Assembly (NCBI GenBank): GCA_913057765.1
Contig: CAJXPH010000035.1
Coordinates: 1 to 16,248, forward strand
Source: an uncultured Campylobacteraceae bacterium
GTDB lineage: Bacteria > Campylobacterota > Campylobacteria > Campylobacterales > Arcobacteraceae
DNA: 16,248 nucleotides
Direction: 5' to 3'
The translations under genes were made by a program, and so were the position numbers. Positions 1 through 8,142 of the stretch are shown here, in pieces; positions within the stretch are counted from its first letter, which is position 1; every line of letters begins with the position of its first letter. Under the pieces are notes generated by a model. That model ran no database searches. It had not been told where the DNA came from and worked only from the letters and a program-made list of their open reading frames with translations.

Positions 1-42
1 CTATCCTCTTCGTCGGCAGCGTCAGATGTGTATAAGAGACAG
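1..42 (+). other. Nextera/Tn5 sequencing adapter (i5 side), not genomic
   Basis: Bases 10-42 match the 33-base Nextera read-1 transposase adapter, ending in the 19-base Tn5 mosaic end at 24-42. Bases 2-9 (TATCCTCT) match the Illumina i5 index known as S503/N503, and base 1 is the last base of the flanking P5 sequence. It is library-preparation DNA left on the contig end. The genomic sequence starts at about 43, and any ORF start inside 1-42 is artificial. Confidence 0.98.
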
Positions 43-795
43 GCTTTAAAAGGCGAAAATAAAACTCAAGGTGATTGGGGAGAACTTATTTTATCTAAGA
101 TTTTAGAACAAACAGGTCTTAAAGAAGGAATAGAATATTCAACTCAAGGTTCATATACTGATAGTGATGGGAAAAGACTAAGACCAGATGTAATTGTTCA
201 TCTTCCACAGAAGAAAGATATTGTAATTGATTCAAAAGTATCACTTACTGCTTATTTAAAGTATACAGAAGCTCAAGAGGAGTTAGAAAGAGAGTTAGCC
301 ACTAAAGAGCTTATAAAATCAATATATGCTCATATTAAAGGTTTAAGTGTAAAAAGTTATGAAAGTATTGATGGAGTTAATACTTTAGATTTTGTATTGA
401 TGTTTATTCCTATTGAAGGGGCTTTTATGTTAGCTGCATCTGAAGATAACAACTTATTTAAAACTGCATTTGAAAATAATATCATGTTAGTTTCTCCTTC
501 AACTTTATTTGCAACCCTTAGAACTGTAGAAAATATTTGGAGATATGAACACCAAAATGAAAATGCTTTGGTTATATCGAAGAAAGCTGCAGATCTTTAT
601 GATAAGTTTGCTAGTTTTGTTACTGATATTGAAGCTATTGGTTTAAATATTAATAGAACACAAAAAGCTTACGATGATGCTATGAATAAATTGACATTAG
701 GTAAAGGAAATCTTCTTAGACGTAGTGAAGAGTTTATTGAACTTGGAGTTAAAGCTAAGAAGAAAATCGATTCACAAAGATTATTAGGAGAATAG
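43..795 (+). CDS. rmuC: RmuC family DNA recombination protein, 5'-truncated
   Basis: This is the C-terminal 250 residues of an RmuC protein, a predicted PD-(D/E)XK-type nuclease linked to limiting recombination at inverted repeats in E. coli. Visible family landmarks are the GDWGE segment opening the RmuC domain, RPDVIVH followed by IVIDSKVSLTAY (the acidic residues and DSK lysine expected of a PD-(D/E)XK core), FIPIEGAF, and the YEHQNENA helix. Full-length RmuC proteins are usually 400 residues or more with an N-terminal membrane helix and coiled coil. That part is absent because the contig ends here. An ORF can be read from a GTG at 28, but its first five codons (MYKRQ) are adapter, so the true start is outside the window. 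The stop abuts the ATG of the next gene, which suggests a shared transcript. Confidence 0.9.
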   Translation, partial: ALKGENKTQGDWGELILSKILEQTGLKEGIEYSTQGSYTDSDGKRLRPDVIVHLPQKKDIVIDSKVSLTAYLKYTEAQEELERELATKELIKSIYAHIKGLSVKSYESIDGVNTLDFVLMFIPIEGAFMLAASEDNNLFKTAFENNIMLVSPSTLFATLRTVENIWRYEHQNENALVISKKAADLYDKFASFVTDIEAIGLNINRTQKAYDDAMNKLTLGKGNLLRRSEEFIELGVKAKKKIDSQRLLGE

Positions 796-1947
796 ATGAA
801 TTATATTACAAGTTTTTTTGATAACTATTTTTTACTAATTGATGCAATGTCTATTTATATTATGGTTGGACTTTTATTTGCAGGTGTTTTAAAGCAACTT
901 GTTCCTGATGATTTTGTATCAAAAAATCTTGGGAATGATTCAACTGGTTCAGTTATAAAAGCAACAATTTTTGGTATTCCTCTTCCTGTTTGTTCTTGTT
1001 CTGTTATTCCAATTGCACAAGGCTTGAGAAAAGAGGGTGCAAGTAAAGGAGCTGTTCAAAGTTTTTTAATTTCAACTCCAATTACCGGTGTTGATTCTAT
1101 ATTAGCTACATTTTCTTTTTTTGGAATTGTTTTTACACTTTTTCGAGTTATAAGTTCAATTATAATAGCAATTGTTGTTGGTCTTATTCAAAATTTTGTG
1201 GAAAAAGAAAATATAAAAAAAGAAAATACAAATTTAAAACCTATGTTTTCAACTAGCGGTGTTTCTTCAATTTCTTTAAAAACTTTCACTCCTAAACAAG
1301 ATGAAATTTCTAGTGATTCTTCTTGTGGATGTAACGCAGAGAGTACAAAAAAGAGTTTTTCTGTTAAGAAAGTATTTTCATATGCATATGTTACACTATT
1401 TGAAGACATGGTAAAAGCATTGTTTGTTGGACTTTTACTAGGAGCTATATTTACTACTTTTGTACCAAAAGAGTATTCTTCTTTATTATTTGAAAATCAA
1501 ATTTTAACATATTTTGTAATACTTATATTTGCAATTCCTTTGTATACTTGTGCCACTGCATCTTTGCCTATTGCAGCTGCTTTTATGTTACAAGGAATGA
1601 GTGCAGGGGGAGCATTTATATTTTTAACAGCTGGGCCTGCAACAAGTGCTGTTACTATGAGTATTGTATACAAAATGCTTGGACGTACATCCTTAATTGT
1701 TTATGTATCTACTATTGCTATACTATCTTTAGTTTTTGGATTTTTATTTGATTCTATCTTTGATAAATTAGAGATTTTAAATTTATCTCATGATATGGAT
1801 GAACTATCAATTTTAAACCGAACTGCTTCTATTTTGATGCTTTTATTAATGTTTTACTATCTATTAAAACCTTATTTTAGTAAAAAGAAAAGTTCTTGTT
1901 CTTCAGAAAGTAGTTGTTGTTCAACTACTGATTCAAGTAGGAGCTAA
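796..1947 (+). CDS. SO_0444 family Cu/Zn efflux permease (ArsP_1/DUF318-type)
   Basis: A 383-residue polytopic inner-membrane permease predicted to export metal ions. It resembles the SO_0444 family (Cu/Zn efflux) within the broad ArsP_1 permease group. The family signature is seen as PLPVCSCSVIP (C66 and C68), with a following RKEGASKGA loop and STPITGVDS. The second half-repeat carries PLYTCATASLP (C252) and GMSAGGAFIF-LTAGPATS. A cytoplasmic-type loop between the halves contains SSCGC (C177, C179), and the tail is rich in cysteine and serine (SCSSESSCCS), both suited to soft-metal binding. AGGAG lies just before the start, inside the end of rmuC, and the start codon directly follows the rmuC stop. 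The transported ion cannot be told from sequence; arsenical export is an alternative. Confidence 0.85.
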   Translation: MNYITSFFDNYFLLIDAMSIYIMVGLLFAGVLKQLVPDDFVSKNLGNDSTGSVIKATIFGIPLPVCSCSVIPIAQGLRKEGASKGAVQSFLISTPITGVDSILATFSFFGIVFTLFRVISSIIIAIVVGLIQNFVEKENIKKENTNLKPMFSTSGVSSISLKTFTPKQDEISSDSSCGCNAESTKKSFSVKKVFSYAYVTLFEDMVKALFVGLLLGAIFTTFVPKEYSSLLFENQILTYFVILIFAIPLYTCATASLPIAAAFMLQGMSAGGAFIFLTAGPATSAVTMSIVYKMLGRTSLIVYVSTIAILSLVFGFLFDSIFDKLEILNLSHDMDELSILNRTASILMLLLMFYYLLKPYFSKKKSSCSSESSCCSTTDSSRS

Positions 1948-2517
1948 ATGAAGCTATTTTTTTTATTTTTTTTATTTAACTTAGTTTTATTTGCAAAACC
2001 ACTTGTAGTTACGAACTATAAATATTATGATATTTATCCTACAAATAAACACAAATTAGAAGATAGTATGGATAAAACTTCTCCTATATCTTCTTTTGGA
2101 AGCGTAAGACACGGTACAGTAAATTGGAAAATAAGATATTACTATAAAAGGCAAAGAAGGATGGGTGTTTGTTCTATTGCTGAAGTGAAAACAAAAGTTG
2201 ATATAGTTTATCATATCCCTAAACTTGCAAAAAATTATAAGTCTCCCAAAGGAACAAGAAGTGTTTTTAATAGATATTATATAATTCTTAAAGATTATCT
2301 TAAAAAACATAGTGATTTTGCAGTTCAAGCGGCAAATGAAATAGAAGAAGAATTAATAAAAATAAAACCTTTAAATAATGATTGTGAAATAATAAAAACT
2401 GATGCAAAAAGAGTTGCCAGATCAATAATACAAAAATACAAAAAGAAAAATAAAGATTATGAAATACGAACATATGAAGGATTCTTAGAAGGTGTTCGTT
2501 CAGAGAAGTTATTATAG
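1948..2517 (+). CDS. DUF922-like secreted protein, degenerate HExxH
   Basis: A 189-residue protein with an N-terminal signal peptide (MKLFFLFFLFNLVLFAKP). The mature part resembles DUF922, described as predicted secreted Zn-dependent proteases: a Trp-containing strand (NWKIRYYYKRQRR), the conserved GVCSIAEVKTKVDIVYHIPKL stretch starting at residue 72, and a helix ending in an AANEIEEEL segment. Family members normally carry an HExGH zinc motif at the start of that helix. Here the equivalent residues are YLKKH, so the first His and catalytic Glu are missing, and the protein is probably not an active peptidase. A second Cys (NNDCEI) may pair with the first. AGGAG precedes the start, and the ATG directly follows the upstream stop, so it is in the rmuC-permease operon. 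Family assignment is from memory of the pattern and is moderate. Confidence 0.65.
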   Translation: MKLFFLFFLFNLVLFAKPLVVTNYKYYDIYPTNKHKLEDSMDKTSPISSFGSVRHGTVNWKIRYYYKRQRRMGVCSIAEVKTKVDIVYHIPKLAKNYKSPKGTRSVFNRYYIILKDYLKKHSDFAVQAANEIEEELIKIKPLNNDCEIIKTDAKRVARSIIQKYKKKNKDYEIRTYEGFLEGVRSEKLL

Positions 2518-2527
2518 GAGATTTTAA

Positions 2528-3415
2528 ATGAAATGGGAAGACAATAGAGAAAGCTCAAATATAGAAGATAGAAGAAGTTCTTCTAATTATGGTAGTAGAG
2601 GTCGTAGTGGAAATATGATGGCATTATTACCAATTGCTAAAATGTTATTAGGTACAAAAATTGGACGAATAGTTCTTGTCGTTGGTGTTGTTGCTTACTT
2701 TTTTGGTTTTAATCCTTTAGCTTTACTTGATTCCTCAACTTCTTCCTCTTCAAATCAATCAACAGTCGTAAATAAACAAAGCGATGACAAGAGTGCACGA
2801 TTTGTATCTGCAGTTCTAGCCCAAACAGAAGATATTTGGAGTGAAGTATTTAAAAAACATGGTTCAACTTATCCAGCTCCCAAACTTGTACTTTTTAGAG
2901 GTAGTACAAAAAGTGGTTGTGGTTTTGCATCAGCTCAAATAGGACCTTTTTATTGTCCAGCAGATAAAAAAATATATTTAGATTTGTCTTTTTTTGATGA
3001 ACTTGCACGTAGACACGATGCTCCTGGTGACTTTGCCCAAGCATATGTAATTGCACATGAGGTAGGTCATCATGTGCAAAATGTGATTGGTACCTTAGAT
3101 AAGGTACAGAAAGCCAAACAAAATTTTAGAAGTGAAACAAAATCTAATGCACTTCAAGTTAAAGTTGAACTACAAGCAGATTGTTACTCTGGTCTTTGGG
3201 CTCATTATAGTAAGAAGAATTTCAATTCTTTAGAAGAGGGTGATATTGATGAGGCTTTAAATGCTGCAAGTGCTATTGGAGACGATACTTTACAAAAGAA
3301 AGCTCAAGGATATGTTGTTCCAGATGCTTTTACTCATGGTTCTTCAAAACAAAGGATGCAATGGTTTAAAAAAGGTTTTACAGAAGCTAATCTCGAAGCC
3401 TGTAATAGTTTTTAG
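2528..3415 (+). CDS. ypfJ: YpfJ-type neutral zinc metallopeptidase
   Basis: A 295-residue membrane-anchored protein of the YpfJ / putative neutral zinc metallopeptidase family (Pfam PF04228). It opens with MKWEDNRESSNIEDRR, typical of the family (M-W-(R/E)-x-R-R-x-S-x-N-(I/V)-E-D-R-R), then a Gly/Ser/Arg-rich stretch and one membrane helix at about residues 46-64. A Ser-rich linker leads into a periplasmic or extracytoplasmic domain. The zinc motif is HEVGHH at 177-182, and VELQADC (E214, D218) follows as the likely third ligand region. Substrate is unknown for the family. A conserved-looking Cys pair occurs in SGCGFASAQIGPFYC. It follows the DUF922-like gene by 10 bases with AGGAG at the right distance and probably ends this operon. 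Confidence 0.88.
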   Translation: MKWEDNRESSNIEDRRSSSNYGSRGRSGNMMALLPIAKMLLGTKIGRIVLVVGVVAYFFGFNPLALLDSSTSSSSNQSTVVNKQSDDKSARFVSAVLAQTEDIWSEVFKKHGSTYPAPKLVLFRGSTKSGCGFASAQIGPFYCPADKKIYLDLSFFDELARRHDAPGDFAQAYVIAHEVGHHVQNVIGTLDKVQKAKQNFRSETKSNALQVKVELQADCYSGLWAHYSKKNFNSLEEGDIDEALNAASAIGDDTLQKKAQGYVVPDAFTHGSSKQRMQWFKKGFTEANLEACNSF

Positions 3416-3425
3416 GTTATTTATA

Positions 3426-3431
3426 TATAAT
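3426..3431 (+). promoter_or_regulatory. Candidate -10 element for the diguanylate cyclase gene
   Basis: A perfect TATAAT lies 33 bases before the ATG at 3465, in the only gap between the metallopeptidase and cyclase genes. No good -35 is obvious, which is common in Campylobacterota promoters. The region is very AT-rich, so chance matches are likely. Confidence 0.35.
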
Positions 3432-3464
3432 TAACTTGACTAAATAAGAAAAGAGTACACTTTA

Positions 3465-5117
3465 ATGAGCAAATTATTACATTATTTAAATGAAAGTCCT
3501 ACAGTTTTCTTTATTTTGAAAAAAGATGATGGTTTGTGGGAACTTGAATATGTAACTGATAATGTAATTAAAATTTATGGAAAAACCTCAGAAGATTTTC
3601 TTAATAAAAAATATCACCATGCTGATTTTATACATAAAGTTGATTTAAAAAAGTTCAATGAAGAAGCATCTAAAATCTCTAAGATTAAAGATGATCAATT
3701 TACATATGAGCCTTATCGTATTGTAAAAGGAAGTACATCAACTTGGATTAGTCATACTACAAAAATAATTCGTGATAAAAATGGAAAACCAGAGTTTTAT
3801 TATGGATATATAACTGATATTTCAAAACAAAAATTATTAAACAATAAATTAAATACTGCAAATACAATTTTAGATTCAATATTTAATAACTCTTTTAATT
3901 TTATTCTTTTATTAGATAATAAAGGAAAACTTATAAAAGCTAATCAACGGTCTCTAGAAATTGGGGATTGCAAAGAGCAAACTGTTATTGGAAAGTATTT
4001 TTGGGAACTTCCTTGGTGGAATCATTATGGAGAAAAAGAAAGAGATATATTAAGAGATGAAATAAATATGATAACCCACGGATCTTGTTTAAAGAATAAC
4101 AAGTACTATTACAATAAATATGGAAATAAAATTGAAGTAGATTTTTGTTTCTCTCCTGTTTTTGATAAAGATGGTGATGTTTCTAATATCCTTTGTGAAG
4201 CACATGACATTACACAAAGTATAAATACAAAAAAAAGATTAGACCAATATATGGAGATAGTAAATAATAATGTCTATATCTCAATCTCAGACTTATCTGG
4301 AAAAATCGTTAATATAAGCGATGCTTATTGTAAACTTACTGGATATATAAGAGATGAGTTAATTGGAAAAAGACATAATATTTTTAGACACCCTGACACG
4401 GAAGATCAGGTTTTTAAGGAATTATGGACGACTATTTCAAAAGGTAGACTTTGGAAAGGTGAGCATAAAAATGTAAAAAAAGATGGAACAACTTATTGGG
4501 TTGAAAATTCTATTACTCCTAATTTAGATGAAGATGGAAATACTATTGGCTACACTTCAATTTATAATGATATTACGGATAAAAAAGAAATTTCGGAGTT
4601 GTTAATTACTGATTTCTTGACAAAAATATACAATAGAAGACATTTTAATGATATTTTTAATTTAGAGTTAAAAAGAGCTAAAAGAGATAAGAAAAATTTT
4701 GTACTAATGATTTTAGATATAGATTATTTTAAACAATACAATGATACTTATGGGCATGATGCGGGAGATAAAGCATTGCAGGTAGTCGCTAGTTCATTAA
4801 AAGATACTTTAAATAGAGCTCATGATTTTGTTTTCAGACTTGGAGGTGAGGAATTTGGAATAATCACTTCAAAAATAGGAATAGAAGGTACAAAAATATT
4901 AGCTAATAAATTAAAAGAAAGTATTGAGAATTTAGAAATAGAGCATAAAAAAAATAGAGTGTCAAATTTTATTACTATATCGATAGGAACAAAGATTGTT
5001 TTACCAGAAAGTAATCTTTCAGAAAATGATATTTATAAACTTGCAGATGACGCTTTATATGAAGCAAAAGATTCAGGTCGTAATAAAGCAGTCCTTTCAA
5101 TAAAAGACACCCTCTAG
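3465..5117 (+). CDS. Diguanylate cyclase with three PAS domains (PAS-PAS-PAS-GGDEF)
   Basis: A 550-residue soluble signalling protein predicted to make cyclic di-GMP from two GTP. PAS 1 covers about residues 5-125 (ending YYGYITDISKQ), PAS 2 about 130-255 (ending CEAHDITQS) and PAS 3 about 260-375. PAS 3 has the Aer-like pattern NIFRHPDTEDQVFKELW and KKDGTTYWVENSITP, seen in flavin-binding redox PAS domains. The GGDEF domain spans about 380-550, begins DFLTKIYNRRHF, and has the active-site GGEEF at 460-464. An allosteric I-site RAHD lies at 451-454, five residues upstream, so product inhibition is expected. There are no membrane helices, so it probably senses an internal cue such as redox or oxygen. 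The gene stands alone with a weak ribosome site. Its stop is 2 bases from that of the convergent transporter gene. Confidence 0.92.
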   Translation: MSKLLHYLNESPTVFFILKKDDGLWELEYVTDNVIKIYGKTSEDFLNKKYHHADFIHKVDLKKFNEEASKISKIKDDQFTYEPYRIVKGSTSTWISHTTKIIRDKNGKPEFYYGYITDISKQKLLNNKLNTANTILDSIFNNSFNFILLLDNKGKLIKANQRSLEIGDCKEQTVIGKYFWELPWWNHYGEKERDILRDEINMITHGSCLKNNKYYYNKYGNKIEVDFCFSPVFDKDGDVSNILCEAHDITQSINTKKRLDQYMEIVNNNVYISISDLSGKIVNISDAYCKLTGYIRDELIGKRHNIFRHPDTEDQVFKELWTTISKGRLWKGEHKNVKKDGTTYWVENSITPNLDEDGNTIGYTSIYNDITDKKEISELLITDFLTKIYNRRHFNDIFNLELKRAKRDKKNFVLMILDIDYFKQYNDTYGHDAGDKALQVVASSLKDTLNRAHDFVFRLGGEEFGIITSKIGIEGTKILANKLKESIENLEIEHKKNRVSNFITISIGTKIVLPESNLSENDIYKLADDALYEAKDSGRNKAVLSIKDTL

Positions 5118-5119
5118 AA

Positions 5120-6010
5120 TTAATACCTTTTTAAAATTTTTATTTTTAAATCATTTAAAATATATATTGCCACAATTGTACATAAAGTACCAAATACTGT
5201 ATTGAAAGAAATTTTTTCATTTAGAAAAATAGCACTTAATATTAAAGCAGAACTAGGTACTAAGAATATGAAAGAAGTAACTTCCTTTGTTCCCAGTTTT
5301 TCTACTCCTACAAAATAAACTGATGTTGCTATTGTTGTTGCTAAAACACTTAATGCTAATATATTAATCCAAAAAATATAGTTAGAATTATAGCTCTTTT
5401 CAAATACTGTAAAATCAACGAAAAATAAATAGACAATAATTGAAGAGATAAGATATACGTAAAATGTAAATATTAATGGATTTATCTTAATCGCCTTTGA
5501 ACTTATAATTGTAAGTATTGGCCAAAGAGCTGATGCTAAAAGAAAATAAATATTTTGTATAGAAAAGATATCGTTTATATTAAATTCCCAGATATTTAAC
5601 ATAGTTAATACGCCAAAAGCACCAAGAATTAAGGCAAAAGAATGCTTTAATGATATTACTCTTTTACTTAAAAGAGCTATGAGTACAAAAGTATTTATTG
5701 GAATTAATGTTGTTACTAATGCACCACCTAGACCTGCTGTACCATTTTTTACTCCAAGATAAAAGAATATAGAGTAAAGAATTAAAATAAAAGAGGCAAA
5801 TAAAATCAATATTGTTGTTTTTATATTTATTTTAAAATCTAGTTTTAAATATATCAAAATAGGTATCATCGTTAATACAGAGATTCCCATTCTTAAAAAT
5901 ATAACTTCATATTGATTTATATAGTTTGAAAGTACTTTTATATTTATCCATGATGCTCCCCAAAATATCATTGATAATATCATTAATATATAAAAGAGAT
6001 TTTTACTCAA
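5120..6010 (-). CDS. EamA/DMT-family transporter (second of a pair)
   Basis: A ten-helix drug/metabolite transporter superfamily permease with two EamA repeats. The first starts near FYILMILSMIFWGASWIN and the second near IYFLLASALWPILTIISS. It ends with a short basic cytoplasmic tail. I place the start at the TTG at 6010 (reading MSKNLFYILMIL), which gives 296 residues, a normal DMT length, and overlaps the upstream transporter's stop by 8 bases. Reading on to the ATG at 6070 would add 20 residues and overlap the neighbour by 68 bases. The ATG at 5983 is a shorter alternative (287 residues). No start has a strong Shine-Dalgarno; translation is probably coupled to the upstream gene. Substrate cannot be predicted. 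Confidence 0.82.
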   Translation of the reverse strand: MSKNLFYILMILSMIFWGASWINIKVLSNYINQYEVIFLRMGISVLTMIPILIYLKLDFKINIKTTILILFASFILILYSIFFYLGVKNGTAGLGGALVTTLIPINTFVLIALLSKRVISLKHSFALILGAFGVLTMLNIWEFNINDIFSIQNIYFLLASALWPILTIISSKAIKINPLIFTFYVYLISSIIVYLFFVDFTVFEKSYNSNYIFWINILALSVLATTIATSVYFVGVEKLGTKEVTSFIFLVPSSALILSAIFLNEKISFNTVFGTLCTIVAIYILNDLKIKILKRY

Positions 6011-6908
6011 GTATTTTCTTTTTAATAAAAAGTGATAGATAGATACCAATAGCAATAAATATAGCACCAATAATATGATAATACTTCAATGTTTCGCCTA
6101 GAAATAGGAAAGCTTGAATTGAACCAAATATTGGCATTAAGTGAGTGAATTGACCTGTTTTTTCTGCACCAATTCTATGAATTCCATTATGCCAGAAATA
6201 ATAAGACAATAAAGATGGAAATACTGAAACATAAACAAAGAAATGCCAGTTGTTTTTTAATATATTTACTTCACGTTCAAGAGTATACCCTTGATACAAA
6301 TACCAAGGAATTAAAAATAAAAATGTTCCAACATAAACTACTGTTACAAATAGTTCAAGATGTGTTAACTCTTTTGGTTTAAATTTTACAACTACAGAGT
6401 ATGTCGCCCAAGCAAGAGAACTAGATAATACCCACATATCTCCAGTGGTGAATTCAATAGTAAAAATATTTAATATATTTCCTTTTAATACTAGGAAAAC
6501 AACTCCAAAGGTAGAAAGTAAGATACCAAAAGTTTGCATTTTACTAATTCTTGTTTTTAAAATAAAAAATGAGAGTACTAAAATAAGAATTGGAACGATT
6601 GAATTAATTAAAAGTGCATTTGTTGCAGTTGTCGTTTGTAGGGCAATATATAATAATGTATTAAATAAAGTAATTCCTAAAAGAGACAAAAATGATAGTA
6701 ATATGAAGTTCTTTTTAAATATAGAAATCACTTTTTTAATGTCAATTATAAAAAATGAAGGGATTAAAAGAATTACAACAAAAATCCATCTAAAGAATGC
6801 CAATTCCAAAGGCTCAACATCACTTCCAATATATCTTCCTATAATAAAATTAGCAGACCAAAAAAGCACACAAAGTGCAAGTAAGATATAAACTCTTTGT
6901 GTGCTCAT
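6003..6908 (-). CDS. EamA/DMT-family transporter (first of a pair)
   Basis: A 301-residue inner-membrane permease of the drug/metabolite transporter superfamily with two EamA repeats and about ten hydrophobic helices. The N-terminal repeat shows the family's LFWSANFIIGRYI pattern, then EPLELAFFRWIF. The second repeat starts near GDMWVLSSSLAWATYSVV, and the end includes GETLKYYHIIGAIFIAIGIYLS followed by a lysine-rich tail. The ATG at 6908 is 3 bases after the moeA stop, and its stop overlaps the start of the second transporter, so the three genes are probably co-transcribed. The two transporters share architecture but are clearly diverged, so they are either an old duplication or partners in a hetero-oligomer. 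No substrate can be assigned. Confidence 0.9.
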   Translation of the reverse strand: MSTQRVYILLALCVLFWSANFIIGRYIGSDVEPLELAFFRWIFVVILLIPSFFIIDIKKVISIFKKNFILLSFLSLLGITLFNTLLYIALQTTTATNALLINSIVPILILVLSFFILKTRISKMQTFGILLSTFGVVFLVLKGNILNIFTIEFTTGDMWVLSSSLAWATYSVVVKFKPKELTHLELFVTVVYVGTFLFLIPWYLYQGYTLEREVNILKNNWHFFVYVSVFPSLLSYYFWHNGIHRIGAEKTGQFTHLMPIFGSIQAFLFLGETLKYYHIIGAIFIAIGIYLSLFIKKKILE

Positions 6909-6911
6909 GTA

Positions 6912-8132
6912 TTATTTCAATTCATTTAAAAGTAAAATATCTACTAAATCACCAGATTTAATATTTTCACTATTGTCTTTTTGGATTAAGAGAGCAGGGC
7001 TTCCTAGCATATTAGTAAGTATCGCACTAGTACCTTGTTTTTTACCATCAAAGTCAATTTTATATTCATTATCTTCATATTTTACATTACATGCAGTAAA
7101 AATAGTTTTTTTCATTTTTAAAGGAAAGTCTTGATTAATTCTAGCCTTTACAATAGGTAATTGCTTATTTGCCCCTTCATATTTATAAATCATTGGTAAT
7201 AGATATAAAATAGCACAAACAGTAGAAGAGTATGCAAAACCAGGAAGTGCAATAATTAATTTACCATTTGCAAGGGCTACAAGCATATGCATTCCTGGTT
7301 TAATTGTTACACCATGAAATAAAACTTCTGCATTAAGTTTTTCTTTAATTACATCTTGCACAAAATCATAATCACCAACTGACACTCCGCCTGTAGTTAC
7401 AACAATATCAGATTTTTCTAATGCTGTTTCAAGTAGTTGGGTTATTGAATCAATATCATCTTCTACAATTCCCATTTGTAATGTATTTGCACCAGCTTTT
7501 TTTGCAAGTGCTTCAACAGTTAAATGATTTGAACTTCTAATTTGTGCATCGTTAGTTTGTACTTCACCTAAGTCAAGTATTTCACTTCCTGTACTTGCAA
7601 TTGCAACAGTTGGCATGCAGTAAACCGGAATTTGAGTAATATTCAAAGATGCTAGAACTCCTATCTCTGCAAATCCAATAATAGCACCTTCTTTTATGAG
7701 AACTTCATTTTGTTTATAATTCTCACCAATAGCTCTTGTTGCAAAACCGAAAGGTACTTCTTTTGTTATAACTATTGAATTATCATTAACATCAACATTC
7801 TCAATAGGTATTAATGTATCACTACCTTCTGGCATTAAAGAACCAGTAAATGTTTTAATACAAACTCCAGATACAACCTTTGATTCAACAACAGTTCCCG
7901 CAGGATTTTTATCAATAATTTTAATACTGTTATTTTTTTGATCATCAAACTTTATTGCATACCCGTCCATTCCTGAAGTAGGAAACTCAGGGCTGTTGTG
8001 GTCTGCAATTATATCTTTAGCTAAAACTCTTCCTATTGCATTAGTTAAAAAAAGCTTTTCCTTTGTTCTTGCTTTAAAAATAATATTATTTAGTATTCTT
8101 AAAGACTCATCATAATTTATAAAATTTCTCAT
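6912..8132 (-). CDS. moeA: Molybdopterin molybdenumtransferase MoeA
   Basis: A 406-residue cytosolic enzyme that inserts molybdate into adenylated molybdopterin to form active molybdenum cofactor. Motifs include SGMDGYA at 53-59, FTGSLMPEGSDTLIPIE near 110, STGSEILDLGE in the gephyrin/MogA-like domain, and TTGGVSVGDYDF near 245-256. IKPGMHM and LPGFAYSS follow. The usual form of the latter is LPGNPVS, so the Asn-Pro is replaced here. The reading frame is open to 8261, but I choose the ATG at 8132: it gives the typical MoeA length and N-terminus and has GGAG six bases upstream, whereas the extra 43 residues are hydrophobic and unlike MoeA. It is divergent from soxC, whose product is a molybdoenzyme. 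Confidence 0.93.
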   Translation of the reverse strand: MRNFINYDESLRILNNIIFKARTKEKLFLTNAIGRVLAKDIIADHNSPEFPTSGMDGYAIKFDDQKNNSIKIIDKNPAGTVVESKVVSGVCIKTFTGSLMPEGSDTLIPIENVDVNDNSIVITKEVPFGFATRAIGENYKQNEVLIKEGAIIGFAEIGVLASLNITQIPVYCMPTVAIASTGSEILDLGEVQTNDAQIRSSNHLTVEALAKKAGANTLQMGIVEDDIDSITQLLETALEKSDIVVTTGGVSVGDYDFVQDVIKEKLNAEVLFHGVTIKPGMHMLVALANGKLIIALPGFAYSSTVCAILYLLPMIYKYEGANKQLPIVKARINQDFPLKMKKTIFTACNVKYEDNEYKIDFDGKKQGTSAILTNMLGSPALLIQKDNSENIKSGDLVDILLLNELK

Positions 8133-8138
8133 AATTAA

Positions 8139-8142
8139 CTCC
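8139..8142 (-). promoter_or_regulatory. Ribosome binding site deciding the moeA start
   Basis: On the minus strand GGAG is followed by six bases and then the ATG at 8132. This supports the 406-residue MoeA over the longer open frame beginning at 8261. Confidence 0.7.

Noticed and set aside
6445..6891. A plus-strand open frame of 148 codons inside the first DMT transporter gene
   Set aside because: It is antisense to a convincing membrane protein; its composition is low-complexity and matches no family.
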